Source of the DNA: an uncultured Bacteroidota bacterium
GTDB lineage: Bacteria > Bacteroidota > Bacteroidia > UBA7662
NCBI GenBank assembly: GCA_903856555.1
Contig: CAIOCC010000129.1
Location: forward strand, 1-14,871
DNA: 14,871 nucleotides
Reading direction: 5' to 3'
Position 1 is the first letter of the stretch; the number at the start of each line of letters is the position of its first letter. Below, in pieces: positions 6,037 through 14,500 of this stretch. The notes below the pieces were generated by a model. That model saw only the letters and a list, made by a program, of their open reading frames with translations, was not told the DNA's origin and did no database searches. The translations under genes were made by a program, and so were the position numbers.

Positions 6037-9000
6037 TTACGGCTGCACGACCAAGGTCGTCCGCTCCCGTTGGATTTGGCCGTTGGACCCTGTCCAAACG
6101 CATTCGGCTGTATAGGTACCGGCAGGCACCTGACCCAAATCCATCGAATTCACCTTGCTACCCAAGGCAGAAACCATGGAGGCAACAACCCGACCGGTCA
6201 TGTCACGCAGAACAAGGCTGGACGCAGCCCCTTGGCTGGATGAACAAGTCCACTGAACGCGGCCTTGGGCTGGGTTGGGGAATATCCGGAAAGCGTGGCC
6301 CTGGTTTTTCACCGAAGCAACCCGAAGGCTGCCTGGAATAACCTCGCCCCAAGGATTCACCATTTCGCTAAGGGAACCCAAAGAAAGACTGTTCCAATCC
6401 AAGCCTTCCAACAAGTTCATGCGGTCGGCCTTCAGAATCACGGTCACCAAAACGTCGTTCTCGGAAACCTGTTTTCCTTCTTCGGCAAACCATCCGTAAC
6501 ACCAAATACCGTCACGACGACCCCAGCTGCTATGACCCATGGTCGTACCAGACTCCATGCCCACCACTTCCAAACCGGCTGGCAAAGGCAACTCCAAGGA
6601 CAAAGCCCCCAATTCCATCGCCCGATCCGCGCGCAGTGTTAGGCGAACCAAGCCATCACGCACAAAACCCTGATCCGTACCCTCTTGAAGGGTCAACGAG
6701 GATGCGGACCGAGCAGCAGTGGATGGAGCATACGAACCATTCACATCGGCATAGGAAAGCATTTTGAGATCTTGGGTGGCGTTGGCTCCGTTGACCAAGA
6801 CCGAAGGCCGCTCCGTAATCCAATTGCCCACACTGAACGAAGTCAATCCACCGCTAAAACGACGGTTGGTCGTCAAGGCATCGCTGGCATTCACGGCACC
6901 GTTGCCGTTCACATCGGCCGCACCCAAACGCAGGCCCACCAAGGGAACCGAACCGCTAAAGTGACGATTCATCGCCAAAGCATCGGAAGCGTTGACACCG
7001 CCCCAAGGCTTGGAGGTGGCGCCTTCCAAAGTATAGGTCCCCGAAGGCAGGGCCAAAATCGAATAAGCACCGGTGGCATCCGTCGAATCCGAACCAACGA
7101 TCGCCCCTGTGCTGTCCTTGGCACGGACCAAGGAATTGGTCATGAGCGTTGATGCTGTGTTGTTATAGGTCAACGTTCCACTCACCGAGTAAGTGACCAC
7201 TTGCACCAAATCCTGGAGATAGCGAGGGCACAACTGGTAACCGGAGGTATGAGGAGCCGATGCATCGAATTGACTCCCCACCCCGATCATGCTAAAGGTT
7301 CCGGTAGGAGCCGGTGAATTGAAGAGATTGACGTCGTTGTCAATTCGAATATCAAAGGTGTCCACTCCGTTGGTAGCCTTGGGGGTGCGGCCCGATCCGG
7401 TAGCCCCGGAGGCCGGCCATTGGGCCGACGTCGAAGAAGAGGGAACCAAGGTGAGGTTGTTAATACGAATCAAACGTGATTCGGTTAAGTCACTCATCGA
7501 AGTCACAACCTGAGGTGCAGGCAATGCATTCCCGCTGGACAAGACCACAATGGAATCAACATTGATCTGAGCCAGGCCGCTGAAATGGGAAACGGTACCA
7601 ATCACACGAATCAAGTCACCTTCGGTCACCGTGTAAGGGTTGCTCGTAAAATTGGCGCTGCGGAATACTCCTATCCCTGCGTTGGAAACCGGATCAAAAA
7701 TAAAGAATTCCAAACCAGGGCTTGGGAGCAACCTGCGGTTTCCTCCCAACACAATTCCGGTGGTACGGGCGTAGACCCCGTTGGAGTCGGGGATCCCGAC
7801 CACGGTTCCGGCAACGTTGTTACCACGCAGCAGGCCAATACTGTAGGTGGGGATTTGAAGCGTTTGAACCCGAATCATGGCCTGGTTAACAATACCGGCC
7901 GAAATTCCTAGGCTAGCTCCAAACATCGTAAATCCAAGGGTATCGGTACGGCCCGAAGGAACCGCGGGGTACAACAAAACCGAGAAGGACGCTGAAGTGG
8001 CGTTGGCCGGTACATTCAAGGTAATGGTATCGTTCACTGGTACCGGGAAGGTTTCGTAGGTTACCCCGTAAGCCGCACCGGCCGAGGTATTCAACTTGAC
8101 TTTGAGGACCTGGGCGACCGGATTGGGATTCAAAATCGAAATATTCATACCGATGGCACCGCTTTGGTTGGAAACCAAGGTGTCGTTTCGAGCAAAATTC
8201 GCCACGGTATTCACCAGAGGAACGGCGATGATATCCGCCAAAGAACGAGGGGTGATTTGATAGCCAGCGGTCAATGGAATACTGTTGTCAAATTGCTGAC
8301 CCAATCCAACCAAATCAAAATAGCCGGTGGGCGCGGGCGTTCCATCGATGTCAGTCGTGGGCAAGATCCGTAACACAAAAGTCGATATGCCGTTGGAAAC
8401 ATTCACATTCACCCCCGAAGTGACAGGGCTGGTGGGCCAAGTGGAGCCGACCAGAACCAAGCCATTCAGACGAACCAATCGGTTTTCGGTGGATTCATCC
8501 AAAGCAGTCACCACGGTAGGCGATGCCAGAGTCCGACCCGAAGCAACCCGGAGGATGGTATCGCAGTTGATTTGCGTTAAGCCATTGAATTGTTCCAATA
8601 CCCCTACCAATTCCACCGAATCTCCTTCGATTAAGCGACCGTTGGAATTCAAAGAATCCAACCCAAAGGTGGTACCGGCTCTGCGGAACATAATACCGCC
8701 GGTTCCATCCATGATAACAAATTGCAAACCAACCGGCGTGGTGGTGCTGCTGTATTGGTTGATTCCATAAACGGTACCGGTCAAACGGACCCTGGCACCC
8801 AAGGAATCCAGCACTCCGTTGCTGTTGACGCCAATCACCGAGGCGATGCTGCGCAATGGAAAACTCTGGGTGCTAAACGGAGCTGATTGCACCGATACAC
8901 CACTGCTCCAGGTATTCCCGCTTTGGGTAAAGACCTTGAAATGATAGGTTTGTCCGTTGGTCAAACCGGTTACCGTCACCGTTTGCGCGGTCCCAGTGAA

Positions 9001-10233
9001 CACGGCATAACCGGTACCAACCGACGCACCGGATCCAAAAATGGGATTCGCAAGGATGACATTCCCGCTAGGTTGTCCCGTGACAGGCACCACGTCGGCC
9101 ACCACCAATGCCTGATCAAAGCAACGGGTGGGGTTGGTCCATGTGAGGGTGACGGTCCCGTTGGATGGAACGGCCGCAAAAGATGTGGCTTCAGGAACGG
9201 TTGTCAGAACGGAGATGGCTGCGGAAGGAGCACTTGTAACGGTGCCCGAAACCAAACGCAACAAATAACCGGTTCCGGCAGTCAGAGTGGATGGCCAGGC
9301 GGCCGTGATCGTTCCGGTGCTTCCAGTAGCCGATCCAAGGACCGCGGGGCTGGTGAAAGAACCTGCCGCATCCGATAGTTGCAGTTCCACGGGGCCCGAC
9401 AACGTTCCGGTCGAGGTATAGGTTACGATCAAAGGCGCTGTTGATCCTCCAATCGCACAAACCGTGTTGGATGCCAAAGCACCCAAGCTCAAGGTGGCTG
9501 AAGGACCCCCTCCGCCACCGCCTGTTGTTCCCATAAAGGTGATATCACGACCCGAAGTCACTTGGTTGAGGTACCAAGTGCCTCCCGATGAAGTCGCACC
9601 CATGTTGACGATCCGGAAGGTGACGGTTGTACCTCCGGTGATGCTCTGCAAATCCGAAATGGTGGAAAGGTCCAATGCAGGCTGAGGATTCCCCGTACCC
9701 GTTGTAACAGTTCCCCAAGTAACGGGCGTGCCGATGTTAACAAAGGTGCCGGAAGCACCCAGGCTGTATTGCCACTGACCGCTGCTTGGGCCGCTGCTGG
9801 AGCGGCGAATATTGTGGGCAGGAATGCTGGTGAAACTCACCGTTGCACCGCTGGCCACTGTAAAGGCAATAGTTACAAAATCACCCCTGGATACCGTCGA
9901 GTCAAAATTGCCTGCACCACCGGTTGTATAAGCATCCCAACCGTTACCGCCCCAGGCATTGCCGGCCGGACTACCCGTGGTGGCTACACCTGCGGCCGTT
10001 AATAAAACCCCCGATCCTCGGGTCCAACCGGACGTTGAAATCGCCGAGGATGTGTTTTGGGCCGGGAGGGGCGAAAGACCCCATGCCGGGGTTGTGGTGT
10101 TGATACCTGTCAATTCCCAAGTGGCCAGCGTATCGGTGCCCTGGGCCGAGCCTAGAAGATGGAATCCAAAGGTCAACAGGGTCACCAATAACATGGAGAA
10201 CCTAAGACTGGCTAAGGGTTGATTTTTGAACAT
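6037..10233 (-). CDS. Secreted multidomain protein with duplicated OB-like modules, dockerin/cohesin-like region and T9SS type A sorting domain
   Basis: A large protein, probably exported by Sec and then T9SS to the cell surface; no enzyme domain is visible. Numbered from the ATG at 10233 (1398 residues): signal peptide about 1-31 (hydrophobic LLVTLLTFGFHLLG, likely cleaved after SAQ); a Gly/Ser/Thr-rich beta domain 32-236; a six-glycine linker 238-243; a beta domain to 344; fibronectin III-like 346-454; OB-like module A 460-672; a beta spacer to 792; OB-like module B 796-1011; a CnaB/carboxypeptidase-regulatory-like strand set 1013-1074 (DATGAYSILALPSGTYTLEG); two dockerin-like repeats 1076-1128; a cohesin-like region about 1178-1309; and a type A sorting domain 1314-1398 (FRIFPNPAQGR, DMTGRVV, LGQVPAGTYT). 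An upstream ATG at 10311 would put 26 Pro-rich residues before the signal peptide, so I reject it. A terminator follows the stop. The domain names come from pattern recognition only. Confidence 0.93.
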   Translation of the reverse strand: MFKNQPLASLRFSMLLVTLLTFGFHLLGSAQGTDTLATWELTGINTTTPAWGLSPLPAQNTSSAISTSGWTRGSGVLLTAAGVATTGSPAGNAWGGNGWDAYTTGGAGNFDSTVSRGDFVTIAFTVASGATVSFTSIPAHNIRRSSSGPSSGQWQYSLGASGTFVNIGTPVTWGTVTTGTGNPQPALDLSTISDLQSITGGTTVTFRIVNMGATSSGGTWYLNQVTSGRDITFMGTTGGGGGGPSATLSLGALASNTVCAIGGSTAPLIVTYTSTGTLSGPVELQLSDAAGSFTSPAVLGSATGSTGTITAAWPSTLTAGTGYLLRLVSGTVTSAPSAAISVLTTVPEATSFAAVPSNGTVTLTWTNPTRCFDQALVVADVVPVTGQPSGNVILANPIFGSGASVGTGYAVFTGTAQTVTVTGLTNGQTYHFKVFTQSGNTWSSGVSVQSAPFSTQSFPLRSIASVIGVNSNGVLDSLGARVRLTGTVYGINQYSSTTTPVGLQFVIMDGTGGIMFRRAGTTFGLDSLNSNGRLIEGDSVELVGVLEQFNGLTQINCDTILRVASGRTLASPTVVTALDESTENRLVRLNGLVLVGSTWPTSPVTSGVNVNVSNGISTFVLRILPTTDIDGTPAPTGYFDLVGLGQQFDNSIPLTAGYQITPRSLADIIAVPLVNTVANFARNDTLVSNQSGAIGMNISILNPNPVAQVLKVKLNTSAGAAYGVTYETFPVPVNDTITLNVPANATSASFSVLLYPAVPSGRTDTLGFTMFGASLGISAGIVNQAMIRVQTLQIPTYSIGLLRGNNVAGTVVGIPDSNGVYARTTGIVLGGNRRLLPSPGLEFFIFDPVSNAGIGVFRSANFTSNPYTVTEGDLIRVIGTVSHFSGLAQINVDSIVVLSSGNALPAPQVVTSMSDLTESRLIRINNLTLVPSSSTSAQWPASGATGSGRTPKATNGVDTFDIRIDNDVNLFNSPAPTGTFSMIGVGSQFDASAPHTSGYQLCPRYLQDLVQVVTYSVSGTLTYNNTASTLMTNSLVRAKDSTGAIVGSDSTDATGAYSILALPSGTYTLEGATSKPWGGVNASDALAMNRHFSGSVPLVGLRLGAADVNGNGAVNASDALTTNRRFSGGLTSFSVGNWITERPSVLVNGANATQDLKMLSYADVNGSYAPSTAARSASSLTLQEGTDQGFVRDGLVRLTLRADRAMELGALSLELPLPAGLEVVGMESGTTMGHSSWGRRDGIWCYGWFAEEGKQVSENDVLVTVILKADRMNLLEGLDWNSLSLGSLSEMVNPWGEVIPGSLRVASVKNQGHAFRIFPNPAQGRVQWTCSSSQGAASSLVLRDMTGRVVASMVSALGSKVNSMDLGQVPAGTYTAECVWTGSNGQIQRERTTLVVQP
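6853..7008 (-). repeat. Pair of dockerin-like repeats
   Basis: The gene encodes PWGGVNASDALAMNRHFSG and, 12 residues later, DVNGNGAVNASDALTTNRRF. These share NASDAL and NRxFSG. The second contains the DxNxNGxVNxxD spacing of a calcium-binding dockerin loop; in the first, the leading acidic residues are missing (KPWGGVNASD), so its calcium site is probably incomplete. A further loop-like YADVNGSYAP lies about 35 residues on, just before the cohesin-like region. Dockerin-like repeats in Bacteroidota secreted proteins are generally not linked to cellulosomes. Confidence 0.7.
7201..7848 (-). repeat. OB-like module B, second copy of an internal domain duplication
   Basis: Encodes about residues 796-1011. 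It lines up with module A at ARTTGIVLGGNR, GLEFFIFDPVSNAGIGVFR, EGDLIRVIGTVSHFSGLAQI, ESRLIRINNLTLV, PAPTGTFSMIGVGSQFD and GYQLCPRYLQDL. The two copies are separated by a beta-rich spacer of about 120 residues, so the ancestral unit may have been module plus spacer, or the spacer was inserted later. Confidence 0.8.
8218..8856 (-). repeat. OB-like module A, first copy of an internal domain duplication
   Basis: Encodes about residues 460-672 of the secreted protein. The segment has RVRLTGTVYGINQ, GLQFVIMDGTGGIMFRR, EGDSVELVGVLEQFNGLTQI, ENRLVRLNGLVLV, PAPTGYFDLVGLGQQFD and GYQITPRSLADI. The order of every motif matches module B. The pattern recalls the OB-fold-like domains that accompany extracellular nucleases and phosphatases in Bacteroidota, but no nuclease follows here. 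The repeat is evident at protein level and too diverged to be called a DNA direct repeat by eye. Confidence 0.8.
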
Positions 10234-10258
10234 AAAGAAGTTTTGAAGAATGAATGGA

Positions 10259-10285
10259 GGGGGTTGGGGAATGGGTTGAATTGGG
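10259..10285 (+). other. G-quadruplex-type motif in the leader of the type A secreted protein gene
   Basis: The plus strand carries GGGGG-TT-GGGG-AAT-GGG-TTGAATT-GGG, four G runs with loops of 2, 3 and 7, meeting the usual G3+N1-7 rule. It lies 26-52 bp upstream of the preferred start at 10233, on the template strand, so the mRNA carries the C-rich complement. GGGTTG recurs three times within it. Whether it folds cannot be told from sequence. Confidence 0.45.
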
Positions 10286-10288
10286 TTG

Positions 10289-10296
10289 GAAAGGTA
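10289..10296 (-). promoter_or_regulatory. Weak candidate -7 element for the type A secreted protein gene
   Basis: On the minus strand this reads TACCTTTC, differing from the Bacteroidota -7 consensus TAnnTTTG only at the last base. It would place a transcript start near 10282, about 50 nt before the ATG at 10233, and it would exclude the upstream ATG at 10311. No TTG is present at the expected distance, so support is weak. Confidence 0.25.
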
Positions 10297-10343
10297 GTTA
10301 ACATCCGTCACTTGATATGGGGATTAATCGCTTATCAACAGAT

Positions 10344-10363
10344 CCTTGTTGAAAAAAACAAGG
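10344..10363 (-). other. Inverted repeat between pirin gene and secreted protein gene
   Basis: CCTTGTT and AACAAGG (10344-10350 and 10357-10363) form a perfect 7-bp stem with a 6-nt loop, about 16 bp after the pirin stop codon. No T tract follows on the minus strand, so it is not a canonical terminator. It could protect the 3' end of the pirin mRNA or weakly terminate it. Confidence 0.35.
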
Positions 10364-10378
10364 CGACCGCACAGGCCC

Positions 10379-11335
10379 TTAGTTCAAGACCCCAAAACGG
10401 CCGTTTTGGTAATCCTCAAAGGCCTCTTGGATTTGAGCCTTGGTATTCATCACAAAGGGGCCGTAGGCCGCAATAGGTTCGTTAAGCGGTTGACCCAACA
10501 TCCAAAGGACTTTGGCTCCTGCATGGGCCTCCAATCGAACCAGGGTCTCGCCCCCGTTCGGATGGCGATGGTACACCACCAAATGACCTTGGTCCACCCC
10601 CTCCAATTCCCCTCCCAAAACCCCTTCAACCACCAGGGCCAGGACCGTGGCCCCCTCAGGAACCACCAGCTCGAAGACACCGGGGCCATCTTGGTTTTGG
10701 ATCCAATGAAAAAGCCACAATGGACTGCAAACCGTGGCCGGACCTACGGCCGAATTTGGAAAGGGCGATTCTAAAAAATCTACCTGACTGGGCAGGCAAA
10801 ACCAGGTTCCCTCTGCATTCTGTCCCAGCATCCCCGCCACCAATTCCAGGTGCCCCCCCGCCATCGTCAAATGTTGAATTTGATCTCGATGTATGGAACC
10901 ATAGGATGGGGGGTCCATTTTGCGCTGCGCCGGAAGATTCACCCACAATTGCGCCATATGAAAAACCCCACCCGATGCGGTGAAGGATTCGGATTGGTAC
11001 TCTTTGTGCAAAACCCCGGAGGCGGCATGCATCCATTGGACCTCGCCAGGGCCCACGATCCCATGATTCCCGGCACTATCGGCATGCGCTACTTCGCCGC
11101 TGTAGACCAAGGTCACCGTTTCGAAACCTCGGTGTGGATGCACATCCACCCCTTTGGGCTGGTTCGAGGGCTCAATCCGCCAAGGAGGGTTGTAATCCAG
11201 CATCAAAAAAGGGTCCGTGCGCTGCATAGGCAGTTGCTGACCTGGAAATAAATGATAGACCGAGAATCCATCCCCTACCATGGATTTGGGACCGGGCTTC
11301 AAGACCCCTTCGGGATTCAACAAAGGGCGTTCCAT
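10379..11335 (-). CDS. Pirin family protein (bicupin)
   Basis: A cytoplasmic metal-binding bicupin of 318 residues. Numbered from the ATG at 11335, the pirin signature spans about 66-112: HPHRGFETVTLVYSGEVAH, GPGEVQWMHAASGVLHKE. The metal ligands His66, His68, His110 and Glu112 match the arrangement in human pirin and E. coli YhhW. The C-terminus, ending GPFVMNTKAQIQEAFEDYQ and GRFG, is typical of the Pirin_C domain. Some family members oxidise quercetin-like flavonoids and others act as metabolic or redox regulators; the native role here cannot be inferred. The frame is open further upstream to 11443, but that extension reads through the tRNA-Lys gene and is not coding. It lies 73 bp after the tRNA, so the two may share a transcript. 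Identity is very sure, function is not. Confidence 0.95.
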   Translation of the reverse strand: MERPLLNPEGVLKPGPKSMVGDGFSVYHLFPGQQLPMQRTDPFLMLDYNPPWRIEPSNQPKGVDVHPHRGFETVTLVYSGEVAHADSAGNHGIVGPGEVQWMHAASGVLHKEYQSESFTASGGVFHMAQLWVNLPAQRKMDPPSYGSIHRDQIQHLTMAGGHLELVAGMLGQNAEGTWFCLPSQVDFLESPFPNSAVGPATVCSPLWLFHWIQNQDGPGVFELVVPEGATVLALVVEGVLGGELEGVDQGHLVVYHRHPNGGETLVRLEAHAGAKVLWMLGQPLNEPIAAYGPFVMNTKAQIQEAFEDYQNGRFGVLN

Positions 11336-11385
11336 AGCGAAAAATAAAGAAATGAAGGGGAAAAGCTGCCGTGGCGGGAACCGTT

Positions 11386-11403
11386 GCGGATTCAAAGGTC
11401 CGC
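11386..11403 (-). other. Small inverted repeat just after tRNA-Lys
   Basis: GCGGA and TCCGC flank an 8-nt loop starting 6 nt after the tRNA 3' end (CCA). It has only 5 bp and no T tract follows, so it may be a processing stem, part of the pirin leader, or chance. Confidence 0.25.
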
Positions 11404-11408
11404 TTCTT

Positions 11409-11484
11409 TGGTGATTCCGCTGGGATTCGAACCCAGGACCCATACATTAAAAGTGTATTGCTCTACCAGCTGAGCTACGGAATC
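11409..11484 (-). tRNA. tRNA-Lys, anticodon UUU, CCA encoded
   Basis: The 76-nt minus-strand sequence folds as a complete cloverleaf. The acceptor GATTCCG pairs with CGGAATC; the D stem is GCTC/GAGC with loop AGCTGGTA; the anticodon stem is ATACA/TGTAT with loop CTTTTAA (anticodon TTT); the variable loop is GGGTC; the T stem is CTGGG/CCCAG with loop TTCGAAT. The discriminator A and CCA are genomically encoded. The anticodon reads AAA and AAG codons. A -7 box lies upstream, and the pirin gene follows on the same strand. Confidence 0.98.
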
Positions 11485-11539
11485 GTTTGGGAGGCGTCCA
11501 GACCCGCTGTGAGTCCCTCGCCCCTCCCGCATGGAGGCG

Positions 11540-11547
11540 CAAATATA
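11540..11547 (-). promoter_or_regulatory. Bacteroidota -7 promoter element for tRNA-Lys
   Basis: On the minus strand the eight bases read TATATTTG, a perfect match to TAnnTTTG. The -7 box would start transcription near 11533, about 50 nt before the tRNA 5' end at 11484. A T8GG tract lies 14-21 bases upstream, closer than the usual -33 TTG spacing, so the upstream half is imperfect. It could also drive the pirin gene behind the tRNA. Confidence 0.6.
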
Positions 11548-11569
11548 CCCGCCCAAGTCCAAAAAAAAC

Positions 11570-14500
11570 CTACCGCACGACGTGAATCAAGCCTTTTCGA
11601 AAATAATCGGCGCCGTTTTTCCCAATTCCATCCGCGGTGTAGACATAGGTGCCCGGCACCACCGCCTTTCCACCCTGGGTTCCATCCCATAGCACATCCA
11701 CGTTGGTTGTTTCAAAGATTTTTTGACCCCATCGATCGTAGACCCGAAAATCAAGGGTCCGAAGGTTCCGGGTAAAGGAGCGAAACAAGGCATTCACCCC
11801 CTCTGTTTCGGGCAGAAAAGCATTGGGGAAATCCATCACCACCGTATCCACCACCAACAAAAAGGGAATGCTATCCCTGCAGCCAGATCGGGTCGAAAAG
11901 GCCAGCATGTACCCGAAAAAAGTTCCTGTATCGGTGTAGGAGTGCACCGGATTAAAGGAAGAACTGCTGTTGCCGTCTCCAAAAAACCAAAAAACCGAAT
12001 CAATGTTAGCAGAAAACTGGTTGGTAAAATAGACAGCCTGCGGAGCAAAGGCGGTATCCGGAGGGCTGATTGAAATCGCCGCAGAAACCGGGTCTTCGTA
12101 ATAATAAAGCGTATCGGGAAGGCTACGGCAACCGTTGACATCCCGGGCAATGACCCAAATAAATCCACTGCCTCCTGCATTCAGGCTGTAGGTGCTGCCG
12201 GTACTGCCGTCGGACCATTCGTAGGTAAGACCCCCCGTAGGCACCAAGGTTCGGTTGATTTGCTGACAAAAGAAGAGGTCCGGACCTAGGCTGACCGTGG
12301 CGGTAATTTCCGGTAAGAGATACACCGAATCCAAATGAAAACACGTGTCATCGTAGGCACGGCAATAAACCCAACGGGGCTGAAGGAGGCTAAAATTCTG
12401 GACGGTTTGGTTTTGGTTCGTGATTTCGACATCAGTCAACCATCGATAGGACCGAAATCCAGCCAAAGGCTGCAAGGCCTGGCTGCGGTCCCAACACCAG
12501 CGCAATGTATCGTTCCCAAAGACCTCTTTGGGGGCCATGGTCCTGGCCCTCAGACTGTCACGCAGGACACATCCGGAAGCCGATATAACATCAAAATAAA
12601 ACCACCGCGTTCCGGTCACAACAGCCCTGCGACGGAACAAGCCCGGTGCTCCCGGTAACAAAAACGGGTCGGCAACCCAGGTAATGGAAAGAAGCCCCCC
12701 GGAGGCATCCAGCGAATCCACCCGCAACCAAACCGTATCGCCAGGGCAGGAGGTTGGTGGTGGATATTTGGTGATAACAGGCGGAGGTGTGACCACCACC
12801 GTTTTGAAGGTGGTATCAAATTGTTGACAACCCTCGACCACCAAACGAACGCGGTAGGTACCAGGGGTTGTAAATGTGTATTGGGTGGACGAAGTCAGCG
12901 CGCTATGAACCGGAGGTTGACCGATGGTCCCAATGGTCCACCAAACCGAAGATCCAGTGGTACCCGTGTTTTCAAAACGAATCGGCGAACCCACACAAAC
13001 ATTGGTATCCGATGGGGTCATGCGTATGCCCGCTCTGGGGCGCACCAGCTCCAAATCCAATTTGAAAATCAATGCATTGCAGTTACTGGATTGGTTGAAG
13101 GGATAAACCGCCGAGGAAGTCACAGGGAAATCCGAATTGCCTCGACATCCCGCACAAACGGCGTGATAAACAATGCCTTCGGGCGAAAAACGACTCGTTC
13201 CACCGTCCACATGTTCCTCCGAGATCGACCCGCCCAAATAAGTAGCGTAAACCAAGGTATCGGCATCCGGCGCCAGGACCAGCAGGTACATATCGCTTCC
13301 GGTGGTTCCAGGCTGCAAGGCATTGGCCGTGATGGGCAAACCCCGCATGGTTTGAATGCTGGAATTAAAGGTGGAATTCAAATCCCCTCCCCATCCACTC
13401 AGGTAAATTTTGCCACAACGATCCACCAAAAAGGCCGTCAACGACAAGGCCGGCCCGGCCGATTGGGGGACCCCGTTCAAGAAAGGCAAGCCCACCGGAG
13501 CGGACCAATAAAGACTGTCCAAAAAGGGGCTGTACTTCTGTATATAATGTTTGGCGCCCGCCTGAAACCACCGGGTTCCACTTTGATTAATGTTACCCAT
13601 GCTGACACCCGCCACATAAATATGCCCGCGGTTATCCCGTTCCAGGAGAAAATTCTGATCGTAGGACGTGGTCCCGCAATAGGTCAGCGAAACCAGTTGG
13701 GGTTGGCTAAAGGGCGGATTGCCGGTCCGCATCATCATGACATATCCATCCGCTTGTCCGTTGTGGCTCAGGTCATAACCCCGGGTATGGTTCGGAAAAA
13801 AAGTCGTCTGGCTAAAGGTCGCACCGGCCACAAAGACCGTATCGCCACCACCTGGCTTGATGGCATAGGTTGCGTCCATGCTGCCACCCCCCAAATAGGT
13901 CGAAAACAACAATTGGTTGAGATTCGGCGATAGCCGAGCTACCACCCCGTCCATGGAACCCCCAAAGGTGGCCTGCAATGTTCCGGTCACCGATGTAACG
14001 GGGAAATTGGCCGACTGGGTATTGGACACCAGCAAAACATCACCGTTCGGGGCCACCACCACTTCTCCTCTGCTATCATCACCGTAATTAAATTGAAGCG
14101 ACGATGTGGTGAAAGGGGTCCCCACCGAATTGGTTCCTTCGGCCCCTGAACCGCCCAGGTAGGTGGAGGCCAACAGCGATCCCGTGGATGAAAGTCGTGT
14201 TACAAACAAATCATACGATCCACTAAGGGCCGGCTGATAGGCCCCGGCCGTTATAGGAAAGTTGGCCGAATTGGTCCGACCAAAGACCAGCAAGGACTGG
14301 GCATTCTCATCAAAAATCAAGGACGATGGACGTTCTTGGCCCAACCCGCCAAGGTAGGTACTGAAAAGGACTTGACCGCCGTTTGGTGAATATTTGGTCA
14401 ACGTCACATCGTAATAAAAATTGGGGTTCCCGGAGGGCTGATTCTGACCGGGGGCAAAGCCAAAAGCCCCCAGAGTCGTGGGATAACCAGGACCAAAGGC

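Noticed and set aside
6853..7008. Cellulosome component
   Set aside because: The dockerin-like repeats are divergent, the first lacks full calcium ligands, no carbohydrate-active enzyme is near, and the protein carries a T9SS sorting domain.
8873..10150. Mobile element or phage tail fibre, because of Ser/Thr/Gly-rich repetitive coding
   Set aside because: Signal peptide, fibronectin-like domain and sorting domain explain it; no transposase, integrase, terminal repeats or phage genes are present.
10234..10311. Longer start for the type A secreted protein
   Set aside because: It would place a Pro-rich stretch before a clear signal peptide and overlaps the G-rich leader.
11336..11443. Extension of the pirin reading frame upstream to 11443
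   Set aside because: The extra 36 codons read through the 3' half of tRNA-Lys; the family start matches the ATG at 11335.
12821..13933. Long plus-strand open frame (370 codons) inside the type B protein gene
   Set aside because: Its translation is Arg/Gly/Gln-rich low-complexity sequence with no domain, and it lies fully opposite a well-supported gene.
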